Below are positions 28,401 to 36,734 of a stretch of DNA of 64,000 bases, one piece after another; position 1 is the stretch's first letter, and every line of letters begins with the position of its first letter. This stretch comes from Skermanella stibiiresistens SB22 (GTDB lineage Bacteria > Pseudomonadota > Alphaproteobacteria > Azospirillales > Azospirillaceae): contig NZ_AVFL01000006.1 of assembly GCF_000576635.1 (NCBI RefSeq), positions 124,001 through 188,000 on the forward strand, read 5' to 3'. A program made the translations under genes and the position numbers. Below the pieces are notes generated by a model, which had not been told where the DNA came from, did no database searches, and saw nothing but the letters and a program-made list of their open reading frames with translations.

Positions 28401-29341
28401 TGGCCGTCGTGGAGGTGCTCTGCGTTGGCGATCTGGACGTCGACCTGTTCGTCGCGGTGCCAACCATCCCGGGCTTCGACCAGAAGGTCGCGGGCCGGCA
28501 TTTGGGCCAGATGCCGGGAGGCATGTCGGCCAACTCCGCCGTGGCGTTCAGCCGCCTGGGACACCCGGCGCGGCTGGTGGCCACCATCGGTGACGACGCG
28601 GCCGGCCATGAAGCGGTGTCGAAGGTGTCGGCCGAAGGCGTCGATGTTGGTTATGTGGTCAAGCGGCCGGGCGTCAACAGCTTCATGTGCGTCGTGCTGC
28701 TGTCGCCCTCGGGCGAGAAGTCGCTGATCCGGCTGGAGACCGACGCCTATCTTCCCCATGTGGCCGACATTCACGAGACGGCGTTCGATGGCATCCGCCA
28801 TGTCCACATGACCTATGGCGACGCCGACCTGACCGAGTTCGTGCTGACGCGGGCACGGGCACTGGGCCTGTCGACCTCGCTCGACCTGGAGCCCCCCGAC
28901 ATCCGCCGGTCGCCGGACCGTCTGGCCGCCATCCTCCGACTAGCCGACACGCTGTTCGTCAACCGAGAGGCTTGGGACAGCGCCGCCGATGCGTTGGGCC
29001 ACCCCCTCGACACCACGGAAACGGGGGAGATCATCGTGACCTTGGGGGCGGACGGCTGCCGTCACCTGGGCCCCGCCCATGGTGGCGAGACCCTGTCGCG
29101 CGGATTTCCCGTCCAATCGATCGACACCACGGGAGCCGGCGACTGCTTCGCCGCGGCCTACGTCTCGGCCAAGCTGGAGGGAGCGGCCCTGTCGGATCGC
29201 CTGCGCTTCGCCAACGCGGCGGCGGCCCTGGCGACGCTCGCCCATGGCGCGCAGGCCGCGATGCCGAGCCGTGCGGCGGTGGATCGCTATCTCGCAAATT
29301 TGGAGACCGCGCCTATCGCGGAAGGAGGCGGCCATGCCTGA
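28400..29341 (+). CDS. PfkB-family carbohydrate kinase (second kinase of the operon)
   Basis: A 313-residue ATP-dependent sugar or sugar-derivative kinase. It has the first Gly motif VLCVGDLDVDLFV, second GG motif GQMPGGMSANSAVAFSRLG and ATP-site DTTGAGDCFAAAY with catalytic Asp about 248. Unlike the operon's first gene it has no DNA-binding domain. The ATG at 28400 overlaps the permease stop, and the end overlaps the eIF-2B-like gene by 8 bases. Candidate substrates include a pentose, a nucleoside sugar phosphate or an Amadori-type fructosamine; FrlD is a PfkB kinase that works with a SIS deglycase. Confidence 0.9.
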   Translation: MAVVEVLCVGDLDVDLFVAVPTIPGFDQKVAGRHLGQMPGGMSANSAVAFSRLGHPARLVATIGDDAAGHEAVSKVSAEGVDVGYVVKRPGVNSFMCVVLLSPSGEKSLIRLETDAYLPHVADIHETAFDGIRHVHMTYGDADLTEFVLTRARALGLSTSLDLEPPDIRRSPDRLAAILRLADTLFVNREAWDSAADALGHPLDTTETGEIIVTLGADGCRHLGPAHGGETLSRGFPVQSIDTTGAGDCFAAAYVSAKLEGAALSDRLRFANAAAALATLAHGAQAAMPSRAAVDRYLANLETAPIAEGGGHA

Positions 29342-30326
29342 GAAACGCTTCGATCATGTCGGGGAGCTGCGGAACGCCGGCCTTTCCGGGCCGGATGACA
29401 AGACGCTCCACTATCTCTGGCAGATCGTCGACGAGGGCGTCCTGGGCGCCAGCCGACACGTGGCACTGGGCAATGAATTGCTGCTCCACCTGCTGGACAG
29501 CGTCCCAAATCCAGAGGAGGCCCTGTCGCGGGCACGCTTGGCGGGCGCGTTCATCGCCCGCACCCGCGGCCACGACACCCCGGTGATCGGCAACAGCCTG
29601 GCGTTGCTGCTGGCCGGCCTCGACAACATCCCTGAGGGCGAGCGCGCCGCGACCTTACGGCGACGGATCGAGACCTGGAACGAAGCCGCGGCGGAGCGGA
29701 AGAGGCGGCTGATCGGGTTGGCGGTGACCCATCTGTCGGCGGCCCGGGGTGTGATGGCGTTCGATTACTCCAGTACGGTCGCGGCGATCGTGCTGGCCCT
29801 GGCGGAGGTGCGGGGAGGCTTGACCGTCGTGGTGCCGGAAAGCAGGACCATCGCGGGCGGTGCCCGCTACCTGGAGGAGTTCCTGCCGGCCGGGTTGACG
29901 GTGCGCTTCATCCCCGACGCGGCGATCGAGCATGGGCTGGGTTTCTGCGACGCCGTCCTGTTCGGCGTCGAGACGCTGCGTTGCGACGGCTCCTTCCTGA
30001 ACACGATCGGCAGCGCGATGATCGCGCGGCTGGCCCGTCCCCGCGGCATCGAGGTCCATGGCTGCACCGACATGCTGAAACTCGACCTCAGGAGTTATAA
30101 GGGCTTTCGGCCCGAACCGGCGCTTCGCTCGTATGACGCGCCGCTGCTGGATGGGCTGTCCCTCAAGGACGCCGGCTCGGTGGTGACGACCGCCCCCGAA
30201 CTGGAGGTCATCCCTGCCGAGTTGACCACCGCCATCCTGACCGAACACGGTCCCGTCCCACCAAGCGCGATCTGGGCGCTGGGCCGCGGGATCTTCACAC
30301 CCAGCGATGCAGGAGCCCCGCCATGA
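29334..30326 (+). CDS. eIF-2B alpha/R15P isomerase-like protein with altered catalytic residues
   Basis: A 330-residue bacterial member of the eIF-2B/MtnA/ribose-1,5-bisphosphate isomerase superfamily. Recognisable blocks are VVVPESRTIAGGARYLEEFL, ARHY-like AAIEHGLGFCDAVLFGVETL, and SFLNTIGSAMIARLA. In isomerases the catalytic Cys lies in THCN and the catalytic Asp in MGAD. Here the aligned sequence is AFDYSS (Asp 144 at the Cys position) and FGVETL (Glu 213 at the Asp position). It may therefore be a different isomerase or a sugar-phosphate sensor. The ATG at 29334 has AGGAGG 6 bases upstream. It sits between a kinase and a SIS protein. Confidence 0.8.
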   Translation: MPEKRFDHVGELRNAGLSGPDDKTLHYLWQIVDEGVLGASRHVALGNELLLHLLDSVPNPEEALSRARLAGAFIARTRGHDTPVIGNSLALLLAGLDNIPEGERAATLRRRIETWNEAAAERKRRLIGLAVTHLSAARGVMAFDYSSTVAAIVLALAEVRGGLTVVVPESRTIAGGARYLEEFLPAGLTVRFIPDAAIEHGLGFCDAVLFGVETLRCDGSFLNTIGSAMIARLARPRGIEVHGCTDMLKLDLRSYKGFRPEPALRSYDAPLLDGLSLKDAGSVVTTAPELEVIPAELTTAILTEHGPVPPSAIWALGRGIFTPSDAGAPP

Positions 30327-31342
30327 ACCACGTGATGGCGACGGAGATCGCCGCCCAAGCCCAGGTCCTGTCCGACTGCCTGGAGCCGCTGGCCGAACGC
30401 GTCGGCCGCTTGGCCCGACCCGGAAGCTGGATCACGGCGGGTGGCTGCGGCGATTCCGCCTTCGCGCCCGCCGCCTGCCAGACCTTCTTCGACGCGCTGG
30501 GGCTCCAGGTGGAGGCGGCGACCGCCATGGGGCTGTCGGGCTTCACCAGGATCATCGCCGGCGACACCGTGATCCTCAGCTCCATCTCGGGCAACACGCG
30601 CCGAACGGTGGAAGCGGCCCATGTCGTCAAGGCGGCCGGTGGCCGGGTCCTCGCGCTGACCTGTGGCGAGACCAGCGCCCTCGCCGCGGTCGCGGACGAG
30701 GTGATCGTCCTACCCTTCACGCCGATCTCCCGCAAAACTCCCCACACGCTGGATTACCTCGTGACGCTCGAGGCGCTGGCCGCCCTGGGGCTGCGGTGGA
30801 GCGGGCAGGACCCGACCCAACTGGCCGAGGTGATCGACAACATTCCCGAATGGCTCGACGCGGCCCGTGACTTCGCCGGCGACGCCGTCGCCACCATGCG
30901 GTCCGAGGGCAAGATCTTCATGCTGGGCGCCGGTCCGGACTTGGCGACGGCGTCCTATGGCGCCGCCAAGTTCCACGAAGCCGGCGGCATCCCGGCGTTC
31001 GCCGCGGAGACCGAGAACTTCATCCACGGCATGAACTTCATGGCCGAACCGGCCGACAGCCTGTTCGCGGTGGCGACCACGCCCCTGTCGATCCGGCGTG
31101 GCGCGGAGGTGGTCGCGAACTTCCGCCCCTTCCTGGCGACGGCGTCGCTGGTCGAGCCGGAACCGTTCGAGGGCGACGGTTGGCGGGCGGCGTTCGCGGC
31201 GCTGCTCTCGACCACGCTCAAGCTCCAGCACCTGTGCCTGGCCTATGCCGACCGCTTCGGCCTGGAGGTGGAACTGCCGCGCGCGGGCCGCCCCTTCGGC
31301 GCGGAGCACACCGGCATCCAGAGCCAACTGATGGCGACGTGA
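30323..31342 (+). CDS. Double-SIS-domain sugar-phosphate isomerase/deglycase-like protein
   Basis: A 339-residue protein with two SIS folds. The first (about 35-130) has ITAGGCGDSAFAPAA and the phosphate-binding SSISGNTRRTVEA. The second (about 190-290) has IFMLGAGPDLATASYGAAKF and AAETENFIHGMNF. This layout is shared by the isomerase half of GlmS, AgaS and the fructoselysine-6-phosphate deglycase FrlB. ATG 30323 overlaps the eIF-2B-like stop as ATGA. It is the last gene of the operon, ending 123 bp from the convergent parB. A deaminating or deglycating step on a sugar 6-phosphate is plausible. Confidence 0.85.
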   Translation: MNHVMATEIAAQAQVLSDCLEPLAERVGRLARPGSWITAGGCGDSAFAPAACQTFFDALGLQVEAATAMGLSGFTRIIAGDTVILSSISGNTRRTVEAAHVVKAAGGRVLALTCGETSALAAVADEVIVLPFTPISRKTPHTLDYLVTLEALAALGLRWSGQDPTQLAEVIDNIPEWLDAARDFAGDAVATMRSEGKIFMLGAGPDLATASYGAAKFHEAGGIPAFAAETENFIHGMNFMAEPADSLFAVATTPLSIRRGAEVVANFRPFLATASLVEPEPFEGDGWRAAFAALLSTTLKLQHLCLAYADRFGLEVELPRAGRPFGAEHTGIQSQLMAT

Positions 31343-31381
31343 CCGAGCGTCCCGCCGCCCGCCTCGATACTCGATCCAATG

Positions 31382-31413
31382 GAGAAACAGCGCCAGCGGC
31401 ACCGCCGTTTCTC
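31382..31413. terminator. Inverted repeat between the SIS gene and parB, possible bidirectional terminator
   Basis: GAGAAAC (31382-31388) and GTTTCTC (31407-31413) are perfect complements around an 18-base GC-rich loop. They lie in the 123-bp convergent gap between the sugar operon and parB. No clear T-run follows on either strand, so terminator function is tentative. Confidence 0.4.
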
Positions 31414-31465
31414 TGAAACTGGCCGGTGACAGCCGTTCCACCGCGGCTGAGAACCTCGTTCCGCT

Positions 31466-32353
31466 TCAGTCGCCGATCAGCGTGTTCAACAGGTCGCGCA
31501 GCTTGCGGAACTCCGCTCGCTGCTGGTCGTCCAGCTTGGAGCCATGCTTCTTCAACGCGGCGATGTCGATGCTGGTCCGCTTGACGCTGCGCCGGGCGCT
31601 GGCGATCAGCTTCGAGACCTCCTCCACGACCCGCGAGCCATCCGCCGCGGCGGCGCCGGGACGGTCCCTCGTCCCTTTCCTGGTTTCGCGCAGTCCTCGG
31701 ATGGTCAGCTTGCCGGCCTTGGCTTCGGCCCAAAGCGCCAGCCGCAGGTCGTCGTCGTCGATGAACGCCAGTTCCTGGAGCATCGACTTGGTGATCGCCT
31801 TCCGAACCGCCGGATACTCGTCCAGGATCGCGGCCGGCAATTTGAGGGTGGCGAGTGTCCGGGCGATCTCTCCCTGGCTGCGGGAAACGATGCGGCCAAG
31901 CTCCTCGTGGGTGTAGTTGTGCCGCTCCAGCAGATGGGCGAACGCCTTCGCCTCCTCCATCGCGTCAAGGTCGGCGCGTTGCAGGTTTTCGATCAGCGCG
32001 ATCTCATCCAGATCACCATCCGTGATGATGGCGAAGATGGTCTGGCGGCCGAGAAGCTGATGGGCGCGGAAACGGCGCTCGCCGGCCGCGATGATGTATT
32101 TTCCACCGGGAGCCTGCTGGACGAGGATCGGCTGCTTCAGCCCCATCCGCTCGATGGAGTCCGCCAGCCCCCTCAATTCATCCTCATCGAAGTGCTGTCG
32201 CGGCTGGTTGGGATTGGCGATGACCGAGGTCAGGTCGATCTCCACGACGCGCGGAAAATCGACGCTGGTCCCGAACAGCACGTCGGTCCGGACCTGGGCC
32301 GCCGCCTTGCTCATCATCGACGGGCTTTTCTGGGCTTTTTTAAGAAGCGACAT
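31466..32353 (-). CDS. parB: ParB-family partition protein
   Basis: A 295-residue centromere-binding CTPase. The N-terminal ParB/Sulfiredoxin-like domain shows IANPNQPRQHFDEDELRGLA and the CTP-binding box GERRFRAHQLL, with ALIENLQRADLDAMEEA after it. The central HTH is THEELGRIVSRSQGEIARTL, and the basic C-terminus follows. Its ATG (32353) lies 14 bases inside the parA 3' end, so the two are coupled. The pair marks an extrachromosomal replicon when taken together with the initiator and iterons nearby. No consensus chromosomal parS was found in the window. Confidence 0.93.
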   Translation of the reverse strand: MSLLKKAQKSPSMMSKAAAQVRTDVLFGTSVDFPRVVEIDLTSVIANPNQPRQHFDEDELRGLADSIERMGLKQPILVQQAPGGKYIIAAGERRFRAHQLLGRQTIFAIITDGDLDEIALIENLQRADLDAMEEAKAFAHLLERHNYTHEELGRIVSRSQGEIARTLATLKLPAAILDEYPAVRKAITKSMLQELAFIDDDDLRLALWAEAKAGKLTIRGLRETRKGTRDRPGAAAADGSRVVEEVSKLIASARRSVKRTSIDIAALKKHGSKLDDQQRAEFRKLRDLLNTLIGD

Positions 32354-33347
32354 CGGCGTCCTCCGCGGTGACGTGGTTGATCACGGTTCGGGCGATCTCA
32401 TGATAGACCCCGGCTCCCGGCGCGTTGGGCGCCGCCTTCAGCAGGGGCATTTGGGCGCGGGCCGACTGGGTGAATTTGGTGGTCCTCGGGATCGGATCGA
32501 AGATCCTGACGACGCCGCCGAACAACGCGTGCAGCTCATCCAGGGTCATCTTCTCGGCCGCGTTGCGCGACGTGTACAGGGTCGGCAGCAGACCCAGGAT
32601 GCGCAGGTTGGGATTGCTCCGCCGCCGCAGCTTGTTGGCGGTGTCGAGCAGCATGGAGACGCCGAGCCCCGCCAGCGTCTCGGTCTGGACCGGCACCAGC
32701 AGTTGGTCGGCCGCGTTCAACGCGTTGACGGTCAGCATGGAGAGCGTCGGGCCACAATCGATCAGGATCGCGTCGTAGGTCTCCCGCAGCGGTGCCAAGC
32801 ATTCCCGCAGCGCCAGTGGGCCGCCGTTGATCGGATCGGAGGCCAGCTCGATATCGACATTGGCGAGCGCGATGGTGGAGGGCACCAAGTCGAACTGGCC
32901 GTCGCAGACCGGCACCACCACCTCGGTGATCGACTTCTCCTGCCGAAGCGCCGGATAGAGCGTCGTGCCCGCCGCGTGCGCCTCCGCCTGATCGATGCCG
33001 AGATGGGCCGTGGCGCTGGCCTGCGGATCGCTGTCGACCAGGATGACCTTCAGCCCCGCGATGGCGAGTAGATAGGCGAGGTTGACGGCGGAACTGGTCT
33101 TGCCGACGCCGCCTTTCTGGTTGGCGATGGCGAGGATGATGCTGCGCTTGGGATGCGGAACCTTCGGCTCCAACTCGGCCGTCACGAATTTGGCGACCTG
33201 TGATGGAATCCTCTCGGCCCCCGACTCCCAGCGGGAGATTCGCGCCTTGTCGTAGCTGCGGCCAAGCCTGCCGTTCAGGTGGTCGGCGAAAGCACGCTGG
33301 TCCATGCCACGGCCTTCGCGCAGTGTCTTGAGTTCGGAACCGATCAT
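32340..33347 (-). CDS. parA: ParA-family partition ATPase with N-terminal HTH
   Basis: A 335-residue ParA. Residues 1-55 form an XRE-like HTH (REGRGMDQRAFADHLNGRLG, then ARISRWESGAERIP), as in type Ia plasmid ParA proteins that repress their own operon. The deviant Walker A KGGVGKT is at about 78-84, with IDCGP as Walker A-prime region and LVDSDPQ before it. The ATG at 33347 follows GGAGAG. A near-perfect 24-bp palindrome (33357-33380) directly upstream is a strong candidate operator or centromere site. ParB follows with a 14-base overlap. Confidence 0.94.
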   Translation of the reverse strand: MIGSELKTLREGRGMDQRAFADHLNGRLGRSYDKARISRWESGAERIPSQVAKFVTAELEPKVPHPKRSIILAIANQKGGVGKTSSAVNLAYLLAIAGLKVILVDSDPQASATAHLGIDQAEAHAAGTTLYPALRQEKSITEVVVPVCDGQFDLVPSTIALANVDIELASDPINGGPLALRECLAPLRETYDAILIDCGPTLSMLTVNALNAADQLLVPVQTETLAGLGVSMLLDTANKLRRRSNPNLRILGLLPTLYTSRNAAEKMTLDELHALFGGVVRIFDPIPRTTKFTQSARAQMPLLKAAPNAPGAGVYHEIARTVINHVTAEDADVAS

Positions 33348-33356
33348 CGAAACTCT

Positions 33357-33380
33357 CCAGTATTCGACGTCGAATAATGG
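33357..33380. promoter_or_regulatory. 24-bp palindrome upstream of parA, candidate operator or parS
   Basis: The central 16 bases, TATTCGACGTCGAATA (33361-33376), are perfectly palindromic. CCA and TGG extend the symmetry to 33357-33380, with one mismatched pair. The end is 9 bp from the parA start codon. Because this ParA has its own HTH, autorepression here is likely; ParB binding is the alternative. The rest of 33381-33497 shows no gene. Confidence 0.65.
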
Positions 33381-33497
33381 GTTCGCCGTCAGGGATCGGG
33401 ATGCCCAGGCACGTTACAAGGTTGACGCAACACGTCCAACCCTGGTTGACACTTGCTCGGCACTGGCCGGCTTGGTGTCACAATCCGGCATCACCAC

Positions 33498-34751
33498 TTA
33501 CCCGGCGGTACCAGCGAGCGCGACCGCTCCGATCAGCGCTGGAGCCATGTCGCCGCGATCGGCCACTGTCAGCCGATCCAGCGAAAGCCATTCCGCCATA
33601 TGGCGCAACTCGGCGGCCAAGGCCTCGGCGGCATGGGCTGGCGCGTGCGGTTCGGAATGGACCGCCAGCACCCGCAACGTGCCGGTCGCCCGCTCCGCCT
33701 TCAGATCGACCCTCGCCACCAGTCGGTCACCCAGCAGGAACGGCAGCACGTAATAGCCGTGCAGGCGTTTCTCGACCGGCGTGTAGATCTCCAACCTGTA
33801 GCGGAAATCGAACAGCCGTTCCGTCCGCGAACGCTCCCAAACAACGGGATCGAACGGCGAGAGCAGGGCCGTGGCGTCGATCCGCCGCGGCAGCTTGGCG
33901 TCACGGTGCAGATAGGCCGGCTGCGCCCAGCCTTCGACCGTGACCGGGACCAGCGTACCGTCCTCCACCAGTTCCGGAAGCCGCGTCTTGACGTCGGCCA
34001 CGTCGAGCCGGAAGTAGTCGCGCAGATCGCCGGCGGTGGCGACACCGAGCGATGCCGCCGATCGTTCCAAGAGTGCCCGGTGGGCATCGGCCTCCGCTGG
34101 CGTTGGAATGGCGAGGATCGCCTGGGGATACGCCCGTTCCGGCAGATCGTAGAGCCTTTCGAAACGTCGCCTGGTCCGGGTGGTGACCATGCCGGCCCAG
34201 AACAGGTACTCCAGAGCGCATTTGACGTCGCTCCAGCCCCACCAGGAACCTCCGCTCCGCTTGCCCTCCAACTCGGCCCCCAGTTCGGACGCGGCGACCG
34301 GGCCGCGATCCCGGACCAGCGCCAATACGGCGGTGACGAAGTCCGGCCGCTCCCGCGCGATGGTCGCCAGCCTGCCATAGATCCCCTGCCCCCGCGCCGC
34401 CCGCTCCATCCGCCAGCGGAGCAGCGGCTGCGTTTCCAAGGGCAGGAGCGACGCCTCGTGCGCCCAGTACTCGAACAGCCCGCGCTTGGCTCCCCACGCC
34501 GCCTCGTCGAGCAGGGTGGTCGGATAGGAGCCGAGCCGCGAGAACAGCGGCATGTAGTGGGCCCGCACCAGCACGCTGACGCTGTCGATCTGAAGCAGAC
34601 CCGTCCGCTTGATCACCCGGCCCAAGTGGCCGCGATCAGCCACGGTGTCCGGGCGGGATTTGCCGAAGCCCTGCGCCGCCAAGGCGATCCGCCGCGCCTC
34701 GGCCTGAGAAAACATCGCCTTCGCCATGGGCCCCGGAACGCTCCGACTCAC
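33498..34751 (-). CDS. YcaQ/AlkX-type DNA glycosylase (HTH_42, interstrand-crosslink repair family)
   Basis: A 417-residue winged-helix protein of the YcaQ family, which unhooks DNA interstrand crosslinks. The catalytic QxD motif is present as LLQIDSVSVLVRAHY (Gln about 54, Asp about 56). Conserved LFEYWAHEASLLP, ALLSPFDPVVWERSRTERLF and GYYVLPFLLGDRLVARVDLK also match. GTG 34751 overlaps the initiator stop as GTGA; the ATG at 34727 is the alternative. Its coupling to the replication initiator is unusual for a repair gene and suggests it travels with this replicon. Confidence 0.88.
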   Translation of the reverse strand: MSRSVPGPMAKAMFSQAEARRIALAAQGFGKSRPDTVADRGHLGRVIKRTGLLQIDSVSVLVRAHYMPLFSRLGSYPTTLLDEAAWGAKRGLFEYWAHEASLLPLETQPLLRWRMERAARGQGIYGRLATIARERPDFVTAVLALVRDRGPVAASELGAELEGKRSGGSWWGWSDVKCALEYLFWAGMVTTRTRRRFERLYDLPERAYPQAILAIPTPAEADAHRALLERSAASLGVATAGDLRDYFRLDVADVKTRLPELVEDGTLVPVTVEGWAQPAYLHRDAKLPRRIDATALLSPFDPVVWERSRTERLFDFRYRLEIYTPVEKRLHGYYVLPFLLGDRLVARVDLKAERATGTLRVLAVHSEPHAPAHAAEALAAELRHMAEWLSLDRLTVADRGDMAPALIGAVALAGTAG

Positions 34752-35908
34752 TCGCTCTCGGTGGTCGCCAAAACGTGCTTGGCGGCGTCATCGACCAGAC
34801 CGAAGCGCCGCCGGCGCCGACCGTTCCGCAACTCGGTCAACTCCTCGCGCTCGACCGGCCGAAACTCGTCGGTGCCGAAGCCACCGGACAGTCGGGCGTA
34901 TTCCGACGCGTCCTCATCGACCTGCCGGTTCGCCCTCTGAACCTCCCGCATCATCTCGGCCGACGGCCGCATGACGAATAGGATGTCATCCTTCCTGCGG
35001 GCGACCATCTGGTCCTCGCACTCGACCTCCGCCAGAAGACCACGCTCCTGCAGAACCTCGACCGCGCGGCGGACGCGCGCCAGCATGCTGCGCGTCTTCT
35101 TCCACACCGCCATGCCGGAATCGCGGCGGATTTCGGTGGCGAGCATCTGCTGGACATCGCGGCCGTTGCTGGCGATCTCCTGGTGCAGGCGCTTGTAGAG
35201 CCAGCGCGCGATGGGATCTCGGATCTCCATCAGAAGCTCATAGCTGACCTGACGGAAGGCCAGGCGCCGGATGGCGTCCGCAACCATGGGATTGAACTCG
35301 ACGAAGGTCTCGGCGTCGTCGCTGTTGGTGCGGGAGCGCATGCCGATCACCGGGAAAGCCGACGCGGAGAGCAGGCGCTTGTTATCCTCCAAGGCGTGGA
35401 TGCCGACCGGGCATTCGTTGAGGATCATGATCGCCTGCTTGATCTCCGACGTGTTGTAGCTGTGCTTGACCCGCGCCAGTTCCTCCCGCACCTCGTAGAG
35501 CGAGAATGGAAAGCGCACCTTGCTGTCCTGGAGGCTAAGGCGGCCCTTCTCGGCGGCGAGCCGGCGGATCACCTCCTCGACGATTTGCTCCCGCTCGCCC
35601 GGATAGCGGCTGCGGAGAGTGCCATCCTCGTCCTTGGTCACCGTCGGCTTGATGGTGATGCGATAGCGTTTGCCGGCGAAGGAGAACTCGCGCTCGATCA
35701 GCTTCCGCTGTCCATCCTCGTCACCATTGGTATCGAACACGAAGCGGGGCGCCAGGTCGTAGAGGGCGACCATCTTGGTATGCCGAGGGTCCTCCTCCTC
35801 GAAGATCACGAATTGGAGAACGTGCTGCCTGCCGTCCGCTGTCACCCACCGCCCCCTGCCAAAACTTGCCCGCCGATCGATCCACCGTCCGGTCTCAATG
35901 ACCATCAT
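34748..35908 (-). CDS. repA: Plasmid replication initiator, RepA-like
   Basis: A protein of about 386 residues that binds iterons to start replication. I see a likely two-winged-helix arrangement. One helical segment is FPFSLYEVREELARVKHSYN followed by IMILNECPVGIHAL; the second is VWKKTRSMLARVRRAVEVLQ followed by LLAEVEC. The ATG pair at 35908/35905 is chosen because the frame beyond it runs into the repeat region; neither has a clear Shine-Dalgarno. Two oppositely oriented iterons lie 45-87 bp upstream, a typical Rep-autorepression arrangement. I did not recognise a precise Rep family; assignment leans on the iterons and parAB neighbours. Confidence 0.72.
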   Translation of the reverse strand: MMVIETGRWIDRRASFGRGRWVTADGRQHVLQFVIFEEEDPRHTKMVALYDLAPRFVFDTNGDEDGQRKLIEREFSFAGKRYRITIKPTVTKDEDGTLRSRYPGEREQIVEEVIRRLAAEKGRLSLQDSKVRFPFSLYEVREELARVKHSYNTSEIKQAIMILNECPVGIHALEDNKRLLSASAFPVIGMRSRTNSDDAETFVEFNPMVADAIRRLAFRQVSYELLMEIRDPIARWLYKRLHQEIASNGRDVQQMLATEIRRDSGMAVWKKTRSMLARVRRAVEVLQERGLLAEVECEDQMVARRKDDILFVMRPSAEMMREVQRANRQVDEDASEYARLSGGFGTDEFRPVEREELTELRNGRRRRRFGLVDDAAKHVLATTESE

Positions 35909-35952
35909 TGATGACGGAAATGGCGGTGTGCGGATAGCCCAAAACGGCCCAC

Positions 35953-36422
35953 CGCCCCGCAAACCCACAGGGCAATCCGGTGGGTTTGCGGGGCGGTGCC
36001 AGGAAGGCCGCGTTTCACGCGTCCGCCCCAGTAACCTACCGGATAGGGCGTCCCACGAGAGCGCTCGCACGGACGATGCCTACTCTTCGGGGTCATTCGC
36101 CACGCGTGGAGCGTGTTTCGGTGGGTTCGCGGGGCGGACACAGGGCGATCGGACACCGATCCGCCCGTCCCCAACCGCGTTCGGGGTGCTTTTCAGCTTC
36201 CGATCCAAGCGAGCCGGTGACCGTCGGCGCGATTGGGCCGATTCGGAGACTCAGTGAGGCCCCAAAACCGCATCCTGGAGTCGACAATGGCGGTACACGC
36301 CCCGCAAACCCACCGTTCCGCCCCGCAAACCCACCGGAAGTGGCCCTGAAACCCCCAGGATCGACTCTCAAACCTTCCGGACCGCCCTTCAAACCCACAC
36401 AAGCGCCCTCCGAACCCACCGG
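35953..36422. repeat. Iteron array, probable plasmid origin of vegetative replication (oriV)
   Basis: Nine copies of a roughly 19-base repeat with core CGCCCCGCAAACCCACCGG are visible. Six lie head to tail at 36298, 36319, 36341, 36362, 36383 and 36404, a 21-22-base period equal to two helical turns; the last four are degenerate. One more lies at 35953 in the same orientation. Two are inverted, at 35977-35995 and 36118-36136. The pair at 35953/35977 faces the initiator start. In the 826-bp space 35909-36734 there is no other convincing gene. No consensus DnaA box was picked out by eye. Confidence 0.85.
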
Positions 36423-36548
36423 TCAACCGTTTGACTCCCAACGCTGAATCGCGATGGAGTGACGGCGGGACATGCCCGGATACGTGATCCGGGTCAACCG
36501 AGTGGGAGAAGCGGTGCGATCAAAATTTGGGGCTGAGCCCTGACATGA

Positions 36549-36576
36549 AAAAGCCGGCCTGCCAGGGCCGGCTTTT
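36549..36576. terminator. Symmetrical Rho-independent-like terminator beside the origin
   Basis: AAAAGCCGGCC (36549-36559) pairs perfectly with GGCCGGCTTTT (36566-36576) around a six-base loop. The A and T flanks allow termination on either strand. It lies between the iterons and the HTH protein gene at 36735 and would insulate the origin from transcription. It could also end a short antisense RNA, but no such RNA can be shown. Confidence 0.75.
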
Positions 36577-36734
36577 CCCGAGCCACAACGACGGGAGGGA
36601 CCCGGCGATACGGCCACGGTTGACACTTCGACCGTACCGCCAGTCCGTGTTCCGACACAAGCGGGAAATGCCAGTTTTCCGTTGGGGCGGAGCTTTGCCC
36701 GTCGTGGTTTGAGCAACCAACGACGGAGAGAGTC

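Noticed and set aside
35909-36734. CRISPR array in the repeat region
   Set aside because: The repeats are short, partly inverted and degenerate, have essentially no spacers and lie beside a Rep gene; iterons explain them.
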